From Epiperipatus broadwayi (lineage: Eukaryota > Onychophora > Udeonychophora > Euonychophora > Peripatidae), in assembly GCA_028023455.1 (NCBI GenBank), contig JAQFVV010000229.1, forward strand, positions 1,236,501-1,300,500: a stretch of 64,000 nt of DNA, read 5' to 3'. The notes below the pieces were generated by a model, which worked only from the letters and a program-made list of their open reading frames with translations, did no database searches and was not told where the DNA came from. Position 1 is the stretch's first letter, and each line of letters starts with the position of its first letter. Made by a program: the position numbers and the translations under genes. This document shows, in pieces, positions 1 through 12,639 of this stretch.

Positions 1-1037
1 GTATACGCACATTAAAATAAAATAGTTTTGAATATGTAAGTTAATAAAAGGAAGTCAATAAATGGTTTAAAGTAATTAAGTCCCATAAAATCTTTGTATA
101 ATAATAAAGAGCAATAAATAAAATAGTTTTCTGAATATACGCAAGTTAATACATAAGTTAAAGTAATGGGTTAAAATAATATTGTAATATAAATAAATAT
201 GTGTCCATGATAGTTTCAAAATAATATTGTAGCATAAATAAATATGGATAATGTTTGTATGGGTTTAAAATAAGTATCGTGAAACTAATATTTAAAATGT
301 TCGTACTGGTTTAAAGATAATATTATAAGATTAGTGTAAATAAATAATGTTGAAATAATGTTCGTAATGGTTTGAAATAATGGTGTAAGATTAGATTAAT
401 ACAAATAAATATGTTAAAGTAATGTTCATGTGTAGTTAAAAATAATATTGAAAGGTTAAAATAATATAAATGAAAGGCAATCTAAGTTGTATTAAGAGGG
501 TATAAGGGTTCGAAATTAAGGGATGAGGGTAGTATTGAAATAAGTTAGATAAGAATTAAGTTTAAAGCTGTCGACTGGATAGATTTTAGCACCCGTAACG
601 GATTGGCCGAGATCATTCCTCTTTTAAAAAGTCCACTGGCAACAACCAGAGTAAGTTGTAAGTCACTTTTCAGGGGAGAATCCCCATATCTCATACCTCA
701 TTTTCCAAAGCGCAAATTGGAAATGGACAGTTGAAAATTCCTGCCATTCGCAGCTGCTTAGTCAAAGACCGATCAAGAGAATCGGCAGCCGAAGCTTCGT
801 TTATAAAAGATCCCTGTGCCACAAATTTAGTTTGTCCTCATGGTCACTATCCAGGATGAACATTGTAAACAATGTTGCCAGCATAGAAAGAAGAAAAGCA
901 TAATTGGAGATTGCCCTTAGTATGGAAAGGAAAAGATACCAAAAAGCAAACTTAGAAGGAATAATAAATTAAGATTTAATGTTGTCAGAGATAAAATGGT
1001 CAAAAATGACGCATTTTACTCTCAAAAGGAAGGGCGG

Positions 1038-2021
1038 TGTAATGTACCTATATTGATATAGGCACATATAATTTTATCTAAAAAATTATTAAAGTAATCT
1101 TTCATAAAAGAAAAACATAAAATTAAATGTTGAAGAGTTTATTGCAGCTTGTTTTCGAAAAAGATAAGAATTAAATAGTTTTCTAGTGTTAGTTTTTGAA
1201 ATAAAAAAAGCTACAATTAATTAATCAAAAGGGGGGAGGGGGAGTCTTGGTTTGAGAAATGAAACTAAAGGTTTACAAAAGGAAATAAATAGTTTTCTTA
1301 TTAGTATTCGTAAAATATAAATAATTTAAAGTATAAAAAAAACAAAAAAAAAAGCAAATCTCTTTTCATTCGAATTAAAGAAAATGTAAAACTAGTAATA
1401 ATGTGCGTATATATGTGCGATTGTCAACAATAGAATAAATGTTATTATAAATAAATGAAAGTTAAAGAAAATTATCATTAAAAAAACACGGCAATGGTTA
1501 TTAATCAATTATTAATATAAAACAACATTTTGCATGGCTATTACTAATTAAGTAATCTTTCAAAACACGTTTATCAAATGATTATCACTGGAATTTCGAC
1601 AACAGATCTTTGCAGGAGATATTAGAAAGACATCACGTCGCAGGTATAAGTACTTTTTTATTGGACAGTAGTTCAGTTCACAAATTAGTTGAGTGAGTGC
1701 AGTTCACAAAAGTAATTGAGTAGTGCAGTTCAGAAATTAATTGAGTCAGTTAACAAACAACATGCAGTTTTGAGAAGATTTTGGGAATTCACGCCTCTCC
1801 ACAGTCTAAAAAGTCCGATGAAAACAGCAAGATCTGCCCGTGAAATAATGTCAATGTAACAACTTAGAAAATCTCCATCAATATCTAATTGTCTCCAATA
1901 GTAATAATCGTGAAAATCAGGAAACTCATCAAGGAAAAGTCCCAGCTGGCTGGTAAGCATTCATAATGGAAATATCCTCACCGAAAGCAGCCACCAAAGA
2001 GAACAAAATTCTACGTCTACA
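1038..2021 (+). mobile_element. Candidate LTR with preceding polypurine tract
   Basis: A purine run (aaaaggaagggcgg) ends directly before TGTAATG at 1038. This is the usual junction between the internal part of an LTR retroelement and its 3' LTR. A TATA-like GTATAAGTA lies near 1644, followed about 25 bp on by repeated CAGTTCA motifs that could hold the initiator. The right end (TCTACA near 2021) is a guess. About 450 bp to the left (570-1037) has a higher GC content than its surroundings and short broken reading frames, as expected for a decayed internal 3' end; no protein domain was recognised. Confidence 0.4.
1668..1760 (+). repeat. Short tandem repeat of a cagttcaca/gaattgag unit
   Basis: Three or four imperfect copies of a unit containing CAGTTCA, AAATTA and TTGAGT follow one another. 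They lie just downstream of the TATA-like box of the candidate LTR. Confidence 0.6.
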
Positions 2022-4416
2022 TTCAAAAGCCTAGGTAAAACATTTGCTTATTTTGTTTATACTGTAATAGCCATTGCATTGCATTAATTCGTACAAATCT
2101 TTCAAGAGTCTAATTATATGAACTTTATATCATACATAAATGAACTATTGATATGTGTGATTATTAAATCTATAGGAATATTTAAACTATTTAGAAATGT
2201 TAATTTAAAATATGCGTGTGTTTTATTAGAATTATAAAATGTTTAAATTTAGTAAATAAATGTTAGTTAATAAATTATCTTTAAAATTAAACTTTATTTG
2301 TTGGTCAATTCTTTTTATCAATTCCTTTTATCAAATTTTTTTATCAAGTCTTTTAACCACTAATTAAGTATAATCTATTAGTGGTTACAAACAACTGAGC
2401 TAGTCATGGATTTAGGCGTTGAGTTAGTAGCCACTGTTCAAAGTGCGTTGTCTATTCTTTTAGTATTCTTTTAGAATAAGCAGCTGGCGCCCGTGGTTAT
2501 ACACAAACAAAAAAGTGCTTTGGACATGGTGTTGAACTCAACAGCCAAGAAGAAGCTATGTCCTGGAAATGTAATGTTAGTTATATACTTTATAGCTATC
2601 GTTTGGGCATACATACTCTCCGAGTATGTTCTTCTTTCGAATGCACATATACGAACTTGGTTCAATATATTTATGTGTGTGTGTGCGCGTAAATGGTATT
2701 TAAAAATGCATTATTTTTAATACTATGATTAGAGTCTGTTATTTATTTAGAATATTTACCAGAAGATAAATTTGCTGGTGACTTTACTAAGTTCTTCAAT
2801 TGGGTCACTGGGACCATCGATTAATAATTATTATATGTGGTCCATGGTTTATGCTAATACACATCTATATAGATCAATGTCTGTTAAATTTAATTTATAA
2901 AACAGATGAAAGCAATGACTGACCATTGTTTGTCTGGATTAATTGATGACTTTCCAGTAATATTTAGAAAGATCAAATCCATCCGATTTTACAGTTGGAT
3001 TCAAAAATGATTCCTTTGGAATCTCATAAGAAATCAGTTTTTATGTCATAAGTTGAACATCCAAAAAGGATCTTGATTTGAATCATTGTAAAGTCTGATT
3101 GACTTAATATCAGCTTTTTATAATTTGCTTTGATGCAACTTCTCTTCTGACATCTGTCTGAAAAATAATATGAAAGAACAACAAACCATTACAAATAAAT
3201 TGACTTGAATGTGCCAATAATATTTCTTTTATATCCAGAAGTTTAATGTGGGAACTTTTTCTCCAAACAAGGATATAGTATTTACAAATTCACAGTTTTA
3301 AATGAAAAAAAAATTAGGTTAGTGTTTAAAATTAATTCTTCTAAATATCATGGAGTAAGATCATTTTCAGTTCAATATTGCAAAAGGTTATATTCAAAAA
3401 AAATGTGTATACTGTATTTGCTAGATTAGAAATAATTGCAAAAGATGTCCAAACTTTTTATATTCTTACTGAGAGAGTTTTCACTTTCTGGAAAGTATTT
3501 TCTTTGTGAATATAAATCAATAAATTTTCTGCCTTCTGTTATTAAATTAATTGAGATGACTGAATCCTGTGGTATACCATATTTTTAATAATATTATCAC
3601 TTAGCATTATTAAAGTTTTTCTATAAAATCTGTCATATTTATTTTAAAAAAGTTAGGTATCATCAAAGTATTTTTTTTTTATATACAATTTTTATGTTTA
3701 ATTTTATTTTGTTAAACCTATGATTATTATTTTTTAAGGTTAAAATCATTTATTATTTCCCGTATTCATAACGTGAACAGCTAAATGTATATTATTAAAT
3801 AAACTATAAAAACAATATTGAATTAAAAAGTAGATGCGATTAAGATTTAATGAGAAAGTAATAACTAGAATGGAAAAATTAATTTGAAAAATAATTTATA
3901 AAATATAATATTATAGAATAAATTTGTGTAATAATAGTTAACGTATTTCTGAAGAAAAAAAATAATATAAAATAAATTCTAGTTGGGATATATATATACA
4001 TAGTCTCAACTACCCAGAAATATAATACAATTAATTGTAAAATAGAATTTGCGAAATGAAGTATTTATTATTTTGTTCTTGTTTGGGTATCTTTGCAAGA
4101 AATCAGTTTTTTTATATGACACTGATGCATATTCTTGGTCTTGGTAATTGTTATTAGTGTTTTAAGGAAAGAAGAATGTATTTAATTTTGAAATTATATG
4201 CCTTAATAAAAAAAAATACTTAACTGTATGAAAATTATTATTTTCTTAATAACATGATATTAGAACAATGCCTAGTTATTGTTAACCTCTCATACTTGGC
4301 CTTAAACTCTACAATAATTGTGATAAGAGATTGAGTGTTTGGTTAATATTGTCCTATCATGGGAATTTTAATAAAGTATAATTTTTTAATAATGCTATAT
4401 GCACTATTTATAACAG

Positions 4417-4511
4417 GATTCACTCGAAGTTTAACAATTGATGATAATGGAAACAGAGAAGGAACCTTTGTAGCTTTGGGAATGACTGATCTTAATGAAG
4501 GGAAAAGACAG
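4417..4511 (+). CDS. Exon A: receptor guanylate cyclase, end of ligand-binding domain
   Basis: The 95-bp exon is flanked by tataacag and gtaaga. After two bases of a split codon it encodes 31 residues beginning FTRSLTIDDNGNREGTF and ending NEGKRQ. The pattern (G)F-x(3)-L-x-ID-x-x-G-x-R-x(2)-F is the conserved stretch near the end of the ANF-receptor domain of natriuretic peptide receptors. There the chain returns to the final beta strands before the juxtamembrane hinge. The exon ends in phase 0. Upstream exons lie outside the window. Confidence 0.85.
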
Positions 4512-5083
4512 GTAAGATGATAGCATGCATTTAATACAATTACTTACTTTTTTTGCTGATTTCATGATAACAATATATATTTACCTTATAATTAGCATAA
4601 TCATTCATTATAACAGATGCTTGACCAGTAGAAGTTATCATTTTTTGTGATAAAAATTAGATTGAACTGCACCTTTCAACTGAAGAACCAAAGTACAAAT
4701 AATGATTTAATGTGGAATTAAGATTTCTGTAAATACTTTTTAGCTTTTTAATTTTCTTCTGGTAAAAGTCACATTTGTTTTCTACTAAAAAACTAATGAG
4801 TTAAAACAGGCCTAAAAAGTTTGCTTACATTACAATTTATTATTCATTTACTTATTGCATATATATAAACTTTTGGAATTGGAAGAGATATATGACTAGT
4901 GTTAATTTATAAACATTAATTACTCTTGATAATACTTTTTGGATATGTTTATTGATAAACATTTATAATGATTGTTTTTTACTATTTAATCATAATTAAA
5001 GGTTTTAATCCTTTAAAATTTTGATATTTTCTAATGTTTCACCTGGTGAGAATTTTTGAAAATGCTCAACTTTTACTTCTGTA

Positions 5084-5370
5084 TTGTAATGTACCTAGAT
5101 TTTACACCACCAAAAGAGAGAGAATACATCTGACTACAGTCAGTTTTGGGGGCTTCAGGTAGGATGCAAAGAATGATTCAATGAAGTACCTAACCAATGA
5201 TTGTAGCTCTCTTAATGGGCTAGCTCTAATTGACAGTTATGTTCAGACACAATTTAGGTTGGTTCATCCAGATCTCACTCTTCTTTCAGGTCCCATTTTG
5301 CCTCAGAATTCAAACCCAGGAATAAATTTGTTTTTGACTCTCTTCAGGGATGAATATTACTTAGGATGAC
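5084..5370. repeat. Unclassified GC-richer patch, possible old retroposon
   Basis: Base composition differs from the surrounding intron. On the minus strand a B-box-like GGGTTTGAATTC is present. A 62-codon frame on the plus strand (5181-5369) resembles no family I know. This may be an old SINE or processed sequence, but only the composition shift is secure. Confidence 0.25.
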
Positions 5371-5460
5371 AATTATATAATCTCTGTATATGTTCCTAAT
5401 CACTTCTCTTCAATTAATCCTACCAGTAGATCATCTCATACATATTTAAAATGTGTGTGA

Positions 5461-5461
5461 G

Positions 5462-5500
<39 letters not shown>

Positions 5501-5501
5501 A
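5461..5501. repeat. (TA)n(TG)n microsatellite
   Basis: An alternating TA run passes directly into a TG run. Confidence 0.9.
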
Positions 5502-8370
5502 ACCAAATAAGTTGATGGATGGTGTATGAATGGTTTTTGATAAACTGAAGACTGAATGAACAATTTTTTTAACTCAAAATAACAGCTTTTATTAACAACA
5601 GGTGAAATTCAGAATCTTTTAACAATAATAATACAATTCTGTGTATTGAGTATGCAATTCTACCATATCTTGTTCATATGTATTTAATGTTCCAATCCTT
5701 TCCATAGTAAAGTTTCATAACTCAACATTCTATATTTACAAAGCAAATTAAATGAGATAAAACAAAAAAGTCACGATTAAATTAAGCATGAAGTTAGCTA
5801 AGTAATTCATTAAATTACAAGAGTATATACATATAATGTAATAATTTTGTTATCCTGTTTCATTTCATCCACCTGAGCCCCCTACCTAAGTGATTGATAG
5901 TAAAAAATCATTCATGAGGAGGTTAGTCATTCAGATAGAATAAAAACAAATATAATGATTATTAATCAATAGTAAATATCAAGCAACTGTTTTGTAAAAA
6001 AGTGTCTGCAATTAATATGAAATAGTATACAAACTTGTATCTTCCAGATTACATGACAATAATGGTCCAATGTAAAGTCACTATGAGGGAAGCTGGCCTA
6101 GATTTCATTTACATAAAAAAGCTTTGTTCAACTTAGCAACCTTTCCCCCCCTTTCTGTACAACATAAACATCGTGGACTATTCCTGAACTAGATATGTCA
6201 AAATTTCCAAGTGCAAAAAAAGAACAAAAATAATAGTTTTACAAACGAAAAAAAAATTTAACATGAAATAAAAATAAAAGAAGGTTCATATCTCCTTCAA
6301 CAATACTGATTAAAATTGGCAAGGGTGGCAATAATGTCCCTTATGGATACAATCTATCACTTCATTTCATCATATTATAATGATTCTTTCCTTTATTGCT
6401 TGAAACCCTCAGCAATGTTCTTGAAATGATGTGGTCTCCAGCCTTGCAACTGCTTTATTCTGAATCCATTTAGAAATTACAGATGGGACATTTGGTGTTT
6501 CTCTGGACATCAAGTATGTCAGCAAATTAAGTAATCATCACACTTCACTGGCTAGAAGAATAGCGCTTTGATCCTATGGCAATTTGTTTAGCAAGGAATG
6601 CAACATTTAATAACTTATATATATATGAAAGAATTAATTTCCTTCATCTGATTATTAAGATTCAGTGAATAAAACAAAGAACACACTTATCTCATAATTC
6701 ACATATATATATATACATCAAAGATGTGTTATTTCTTCTTTTTTTTTGCTGTTTTGAATAAGGAAGCAGTCTGTTGTTTTTGATTATCAATTCAAAATAA
6801 ATTAATTCAATTCTTTCATGAATTACTAGGAATAAGTAATCTTTTTTATTTCAGAATTTAATCACAAGTTCATTTTAATTTTAGCAAAGTGAAACTTATA
6901 TGATTCAAATTAAATCTCCAAATAAATCTTCCATTTTTTATGTTCTATTTTGTTATATTAATAGAGTTTAGTTATCATAACTTTTGACGAATAATGAAAA
7001 AAAAAGGAAAAGAATGATGTTTGTTTTTATACTACCATCAATTTCCATTGTCTAGCATACAAGTTCTTTCTTCTTTTTTTTTTTTAGAATTCAGTGTGTC
7101 AATTATTACACATGCTTCCTGGTTGTACACAAAACTAAAATTACATAGCAAGATTCTATTGTAAAATTATATAGTAAAACTTCATTCATCCTTTTCTCTT
7201 ATTATTATTATTTTTTTAAATAATTCGTTATTGATATATTGACTTAACATCAGGTCATTAGTATGCTTACTGAGTTAGTCATAAGTTGTGATGTTCTAAA
7301 CATTGATAAAATCTTATTTTCAGTCTAAGTTTACATATATATATATAAAAGACTTCATCAAACATTTTTTGGCATTTCTTTATAGCAACAGACTAGTTTA
7401 TTGTGACATTATCTTTAGTTTAAATAAACTAAACTCTCATCGCATGAGTGCATGTACATGCATGGTTATATTATAAGACATTTAATAATGTGTATTTGAA
7501 TATTTTCTGCTTAGCTTATGCTCAAATGGTTTTAATTTGTTGCTGTGGATATTGACAGGCTAATCTAAATAGGATTATCGGTCATCCTTACAGTATAAAA
7601 CCTTTATTTTATACAAAAGCTCTATAAATTGGATTGGATTTCTTTATAATTTTATTTTATAAATGAATAATATTTTAAAAAGTCACGTTTGACCTTTTTA
7701 AATATTTAAAAATTGACTTGTAAATAATAACAATAAACCATAAACTCACCAATAAAGTTAGTGTAAACATTTTTTTAAAATATGAACAAATGAATGTGTA
7801 TTTATGATAAATCTATAAAATTCTGCTCTAAAATCTAATATTTACTCTACCATTATAAAATATTTGAAAAATATCTAACAGTGTTTATTTTGACATGTGA
7901 TGAGCTTCACATGAAGTGTTGTCAAGAAGTAAAAAAGCCTTAAAATAAATATTTCCTTGAAAACAATAAAATAAAGATGATTGATATTTGCTGACTATCT
8001 ATAAGATACTGATTTCTTCAGATTTTTTTTTAAATTAAAAGCTCAATAAAAGCAGTACAAGAGAATATACATTATGATGTAATAAAACAATGTTCTAAAG
8101 TCATGAAACTATTATGCTTTTCCTGAAGGAAACACCTTATAATTTTCAACGAATATAAAAATGATAGAATTTTAAGAATTAACAAATCTATTTTCCAATA
8201 CAGTTTTATAAAATATGTTAATAGTTGAAAATAATAAAAGCTTGTTTTGGACATAAATAAAATATATTTATTTTTATTTATATAGGTACTTTTCCAAATA
8301 TGTATATATATTATTGCAAAAAATTTATCATTTTTTTTACTTTTTAAAAAAATTTACATTTGCTTAGTTG

Positions 8371-8830
8371 AAGGGTTTTTTTTTTTTCAAAATGGATTTA
8401 TTAATCAAACAATACAATTACATGGATATAACAGCAGAAAAAACATAAAAATACATACTATAAGCAAAATTTCTCAGCTTACACATTCAAAATTATTAAG
8501 TTAACAGAATAAATAAATATTAACAATTAATTGATCAAATGATCCAAATTATATTGATAAAACAGGAGGGAAAATGTATAAATACATACTATAAGCAAAA
8601 TTGCTCACCTTAAACATTCAAAATCATTAAATCAATGGAAAAGGCAATATGCAAATGAAACAATAGTCAATATGAACAATTAGTTAATTAAACCTATCAA
8701 GGTTAATCATCTCCCATGTGTTCTTGTATTTTAATAGTAGGGCTAGTTTACTATCCCTTTCTTTTATTGTTTTTATATTCTTGATAAATATCTGCAGTGC
8801 ATTGATGTTATTAGAATCAGACAGTAGTGC
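8371..8830 (-). pseudogene. Minus-strand retroposed 3' end with poly(A) and AATAAA
   Basis: Read on the minus strand, an open stretch encodes a Lys-rich peptide with the fragment LSDSNNINALQIF and ends at a TAA near 8683. About 300 bp further on is AATAAA, about 12 bp later an A12 tract (T12 on the plus strand at about 8371-8382). This is the layout of a processed transcript or LINE 3' end inserted in reverse. The peptide matches nothing I recognise, and the frame is closed upstream by a stop. The untranslated part has an internal direct repeat (ataaaaatacatactataag near 8448, again near 8578). Confidence 0.45.
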
Positions 8831-10504
8831 ACATCTTGTTAATCATAAACTAAAGAACAAGAATGTCACACTCCTTATCTCTGCAAATATTCACTAAAAT
8901 ATGTACATATTCAATCTTACAAAATCAATCCAACAAGTTGCACATACAATAGTGTAGTAAGAACAATAAGTACATTAGTGTATATAAGCTATTTTGCAAA
9001 ACATAAAAAAAAATCTCAACTATTTTGTTAAACATAAAAAAAGAACGAACTATTCAAACTTTTTTTTATTGTATGGAATTTCTGTTGACTTTCAACTTTT
9101 TTAGCAACAGTTGAATTGCTTTTATATACAACCAGGAATGCATTGACCAACTCATTATTGGTTAATTATAAGAAGTTCACACACTGCTAAAATCTAATTT
9201 ACAATTAAAACTTAAGAATGTTAAAAGAAATTTGCAAGATAAAAATATATTGATAATGTATTATCTACATTGTAACGATCAGATTTGTACATTCACAGAA
9301 CAAAATCCAAAGTCCAACAAACTAAAGCTGATCAAAATGGGATGGTAAGATCCAGAGTTTGAACCAAGCTCCAACTCATTCACCAGCACTCCATGATTTA
9401 ACATCATATGAGTGACATTTCTGAGGTTACACATGGGCCTTAATTTTAATCATGAGGCAGCTACAAACAGGAAGAAACATGAGACCCTATGGCTAACCAT
9501 ACACATATCATATAAAATTGCACTAAACATCTATTAATGGCTAAGTTAATATAATATTGGCATTTTGTATAATATCTGGTAATATAATTAATAAGTAGAT
9601 TGGATTGGGATATGATAAAAGAATAATGAAGACAGGATAAATTTAAATGCATTTATTAAAATTATTAGTAATGAAAAACAAAATAAATTAAATTACACTA
9701 TTTAGGGATCACATTAAAATTAAATAGATGCTTACAGGCATTATACAATGGAATGTAATCAGTTCAGAGTAATACAGTGTTCTACTCATTTAAATGTATT
9801 AGCTGACTTTTGTGCTCAGCAAATAGTCTATGTTTATAAGAATTTACTATGTCAACATAATATTCATTTAATATCATGTTTTGCTAAGTGATAAATAACA
9901 ATACTAGCCAGAAATATAATTTAATTACTACAGGTGATAATATTGTAACTGTTTACTAAGTTTCTCTAATATTTAAGCCTAATAAAGTAACCCGATAATG
10001 ATACGAATTGTCATCCATCAAGCTAAAGATTATCCTAGTTGCAGATAAATCCTGAATAACATATACTATAGAGAAAACTGGTCGAACTAGCTCAACATAC
10101 ATTTACTATAGGCACTTAAAATATGCTATAAAGAGAGAGGGGTTACTGAAATATATTCACACCCTCGTTTACCAAACAATTCGCATCTCTAACCAGATTT
10201 AATAAAAAGGGAGGGAAATCATATTTAAGAGGATCAAAATTAATGATAATAACTAAATATGCCTTTATATCACTCTGGCCAGAATTCTATTATTAATTAA
10301 GTAAAACTATGCTTAAAATCATAATTTATCAAATATAACAAAGCAAACCATAACAATTACATATGAAATGAAATTCAGAGTTGATTTAAATTACAGCAAT
10401 TATCACAAGGCAATCAGTTATTAATTAATGAATTTTAATTTTGAAACAGCGATTTGGATGTAGTATAACTAAGCATTATATCATAATTACTAAATTGAAG
10501 ATTA

Positions 10505-10811
10505 GGGATTCGAACTCAGACTTTCACATGACCCTCCTCTCTCCATGCCATCTCATGTTGCTGACCTGCCTGATCATACACATGTTGAAAAGATAAATGA
10601 TCACCAATATATGTATTTCATGCTAAACCAGCAATCATTAGTTGATCCAGATTACTATCTCCACACATATATACAATCAGTATTCAGCTTTATATTAGAG
10701 ATAGCCAATCTTCATACTTTAATGAACAGGCTTCAAACTACTCCAACCCACAACTCTTCAGCCATACATTTTATTGAAATCTGAAGATGGAATATTCAAA
10801 GCCCACATTAG
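10505..10811 (-). mobile_element. Hammerhead-ribozyme repeat (HHR repeat), inverted copy
   Basis: Member of the roughly 450-bp family that recurs along the window. Read on the minus strand it ends at 10505 with the B-box-like GAGTTCGAATCCC. It contains the ribozyme region (10603-10646) and then the body with ATTAAAGTATGAAGAT-like and TTCATCATCAGATT-like landmarks. It stops at 10811, where a plus-strand copy begins. The pair 10505-10975 can fold back on itself. Confidence 0.8.
10603..10646 (-). ncRNA. Hammerhead ribozyme, degenerate copy
   Basis: On the minus strand: ATCAA, then CTAATGA, stem II TTGCT/AGCAT with loop GGTTT, GAAA, short stem III, then TTGGT. The invariant G5 of CTGATGA is A here, so cleavage is not expected. 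Confidence 0.6.
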
Positions 10812-10975
10812 TATCTGGACCAACTGATGATTGCTGTTTTAGCATGAAATATGTATATTGGTGATTATTTATCTTTTCAACATGTGTATGATCAGGCTAG
10901 TCAGCAATGTTAGATGGCATGGAGAGTTGAAGGTCATGTAAAAGTCTGAGTTCAAATACCTTATATATTACATTA
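10812..10975 (+). mobile_element. HHR repeat, truncated direct copy
   Basis: Begins at ATCTGGACCAA, exactly at the 5' edge of the ribozyme fold, and runs through the ribozyme to the B-box region (AGTCTGAGTTCAAAT). The roughly 280 bp of body normally found upstream is absent. Confidence 0.75.
10819..10862 (+). ncRNA. Type I hammerhead ribozyme candidate
   Basis: Order: ACCAA, CTGATGA, stem II TTGCT/AGCAT, GAAA, stem III ATAT/GTAT with almost no loop, A at the cleavage position, TTGGT. ACCAA pairs fully with TTGGT (stem I). All core bases (CUGAUGA and GAA) are present, but the first pair of stem II is U-U instead of the usual G-C, so activity may be weak. Confidence 0.65.
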
Positions 10976-11085
10976 TATATGTGGAAGTGTGTGTAAGCCT
11001 TACAGTGTATTAATTTACATATTAAAAACATAGTGTGATAAAGGTCTGCCCATCTCTCACATATGTATATAAATAGATTATTCTC

Positions 11086-11443
11086 CTATACATGAGGCAT
11101 CAGAATGACCAAATGGTCAACATGGGTAGGATGAGAACCTTGGCACTAATGTGGGCTTTGAATGTTTGATCACCAGATTTTTAATGAAATGGATGGCTGA
11201 AGAGTAGTGAGTTGGAGTAGTTTAAAGCCTATCCATTAAAGTGTGAAGATTGACTATCTTAATATAAAGCTGAACACTAATTGTATATATGTGTGGAGAT
11301 AGCAATCTGGACCAACTAATGATTGCTGTTTAAGCATGACATACATAAATTGGTGATTATTTATCTCTTCAACATGTGTATGATCAGACGGGTTAACAAT
11401 ATGAGATAGCATGGAGAGTTGAGAGTCATGTTGAAAGTCTGAG
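11086..11443 (+). mobile_element. HHR repeat, direct copy
   Basis: Starts in the body (CTATACATGAGGCATCAG) and runs through the ribozyme position to AGTCTGAG. The B box itself is lost. It lies about 110 bp right of the preceding inverted pair. Confidence 0.75.
11311..11354 (+). ncRNA. Hammerhead ribozyme, degenerate copy
   Basis: ACCAA and TTGGT of stem I are intact, but CTGATGA is CTAATGA and GAAA is GACA. The G5-to-A change is shared with the minus-strand copy at 10603, which suggests a common subfamily. Confidence 0.55.
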
Positions 11444-11652
11444 TGGGATAAAATTATTAAAATATATCGGCTCGCTGGTTCAAAATATATTTGGCATATC
11501 ATCACATTATATAAAAGAGCATAGAATTTCACTGCAAATACAAAAGTAAAACTGACTTTTTGCTGAAAAGTGAAAAGTGTTAGATTTTTGAAATTCAATA
11601 TTATTTCTGAATTTAATTAACAAAATAATTATTAAGTTTATCTCTTTAACAG

Positions 11653-11673
11653 GTTCGGGATACTGTAAATCAA
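11653..11673 (+). CDS. Candidate 21-nt in-frame microexon
   Basis: A polypyrimidine stretch and acceptor (tctctttaacag) precede 21 bases, followed by a textbook donor (gtgagt). The exon would be seven codons (VRDTVNQ) in phase 0 on both sides, so it could be included or skipped without changing the frame between exons A and B. Known family members align better when it is skipped, so it would be an alternative insert in the membrane-proximal ectodomain or a chance match. Confidence 0.25.
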
Positions 11674-12639
11674 GTGAGTATTTATTATTGATTTTACATG
11701 TTGAAGTAAAAAAAAAGATTTGAACTATTAGACTTTAAACTGGGCATTTATTTAAATTTACTATAGCTATAGTTTTGAAAATTAATCATTAAAGTTCATC
11801 TGAGAGCTCTTGTGGTAGTTGTGAAGATTATTACCTAACTCCTCGGCAGCACCTTGTCTCTTGGCTTTGTTCTCTGGATAGGCAGCATTTCTCTACTTGA
11901 AGTAATGTTGCAGTATGTTTCTATCAGAAAGGTCATCTATCTCTATATTGTTTTGCACCATTTTGGCACGTATGATGGAGACGAAGACGTTTCTCGGGTG
12001 TGAGGAACAGTGCAATCCACCTAATTATTCTGCCATTCTAAAATTCAAAAGGGTGTGGATTCGGCTTGCTCATGATGAAATTACATTTTTAATAAACAAA
12101 ATTTTTTCAGTGAAGTTAGCAATTAGCACCTTTAAATTTTGATATTTTTAGAGACCAAAATAACTTTTAGCTTTTGTTTTAATCCATGAACAGGCTGTTT
12201 TCTTTTATTTGGCCATTTACTTTCCCACAAGATTTTAGCTATCGACACGACACGGTTTGCTAAATCTTGTTTACAACTTAAAATATATTTTGACTAACAT
12301 TTATTGTCTTCAATAAAATTTTGATTTCATCATCCCGCCATACTAAACAGCAGGTATGGCATGATATAATTTTTACAGATTATTTTTAAAATAATTTTAA
12401 AAATGGCAAATGTCTAAATAACAAGATGCTATATATATATGATGGTGGGGTATGGAATATACCTATATATATATATGCAATCTAAACAAAATAAAGTATA
12501 AAATTGATTTATAATTTAAACTAAATTGCATTTTAAATTATACGCGATCTATTATATATGTGAAAATTGTTGTGGCAAGTAAAATAAAAACATTATTTAA
12601 AAAAAGATGTAGTGTGCTTTCAGTTCTAAAAAAAGTCAT

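Larger units (their letters stand above)
1..4416 (+). other. Intron upstream of the first visible exon (5' partial)
   Basis: No exon of the receptor was recognised here. It holds an LTR-like insert (about 570-2021) and otherwise AT-rich sequence. The intron ends in an acceptor (tataacag) at 4416. The next exon begins with the last two bases of a codon, most likely Gly by comparison with the family. Confidence 0.6.
4512..11652 (+). other. Intron (first part) with dispersed repeats
   Basis: AT-rich intron sequence. Recognised pieces are a moderately GC-rich, unclassified patch (5084-5370), a TA/TG microsatellite (5461-5501), a minus-strand retroposed-looking 3' end (8371-8830) and hammerhead-repeat copies (10505-11443). 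Nothing else with a clear signature was seen between 5510 and 8370 or between 8830 and 10500. Confidence 0.55.

Noticed and set aside
2471-2720. Paired frames of 64 and 75 codons on opposite strands
   Set aside because: Mutual shadows with no family motif, no splice context and no conservation clue.
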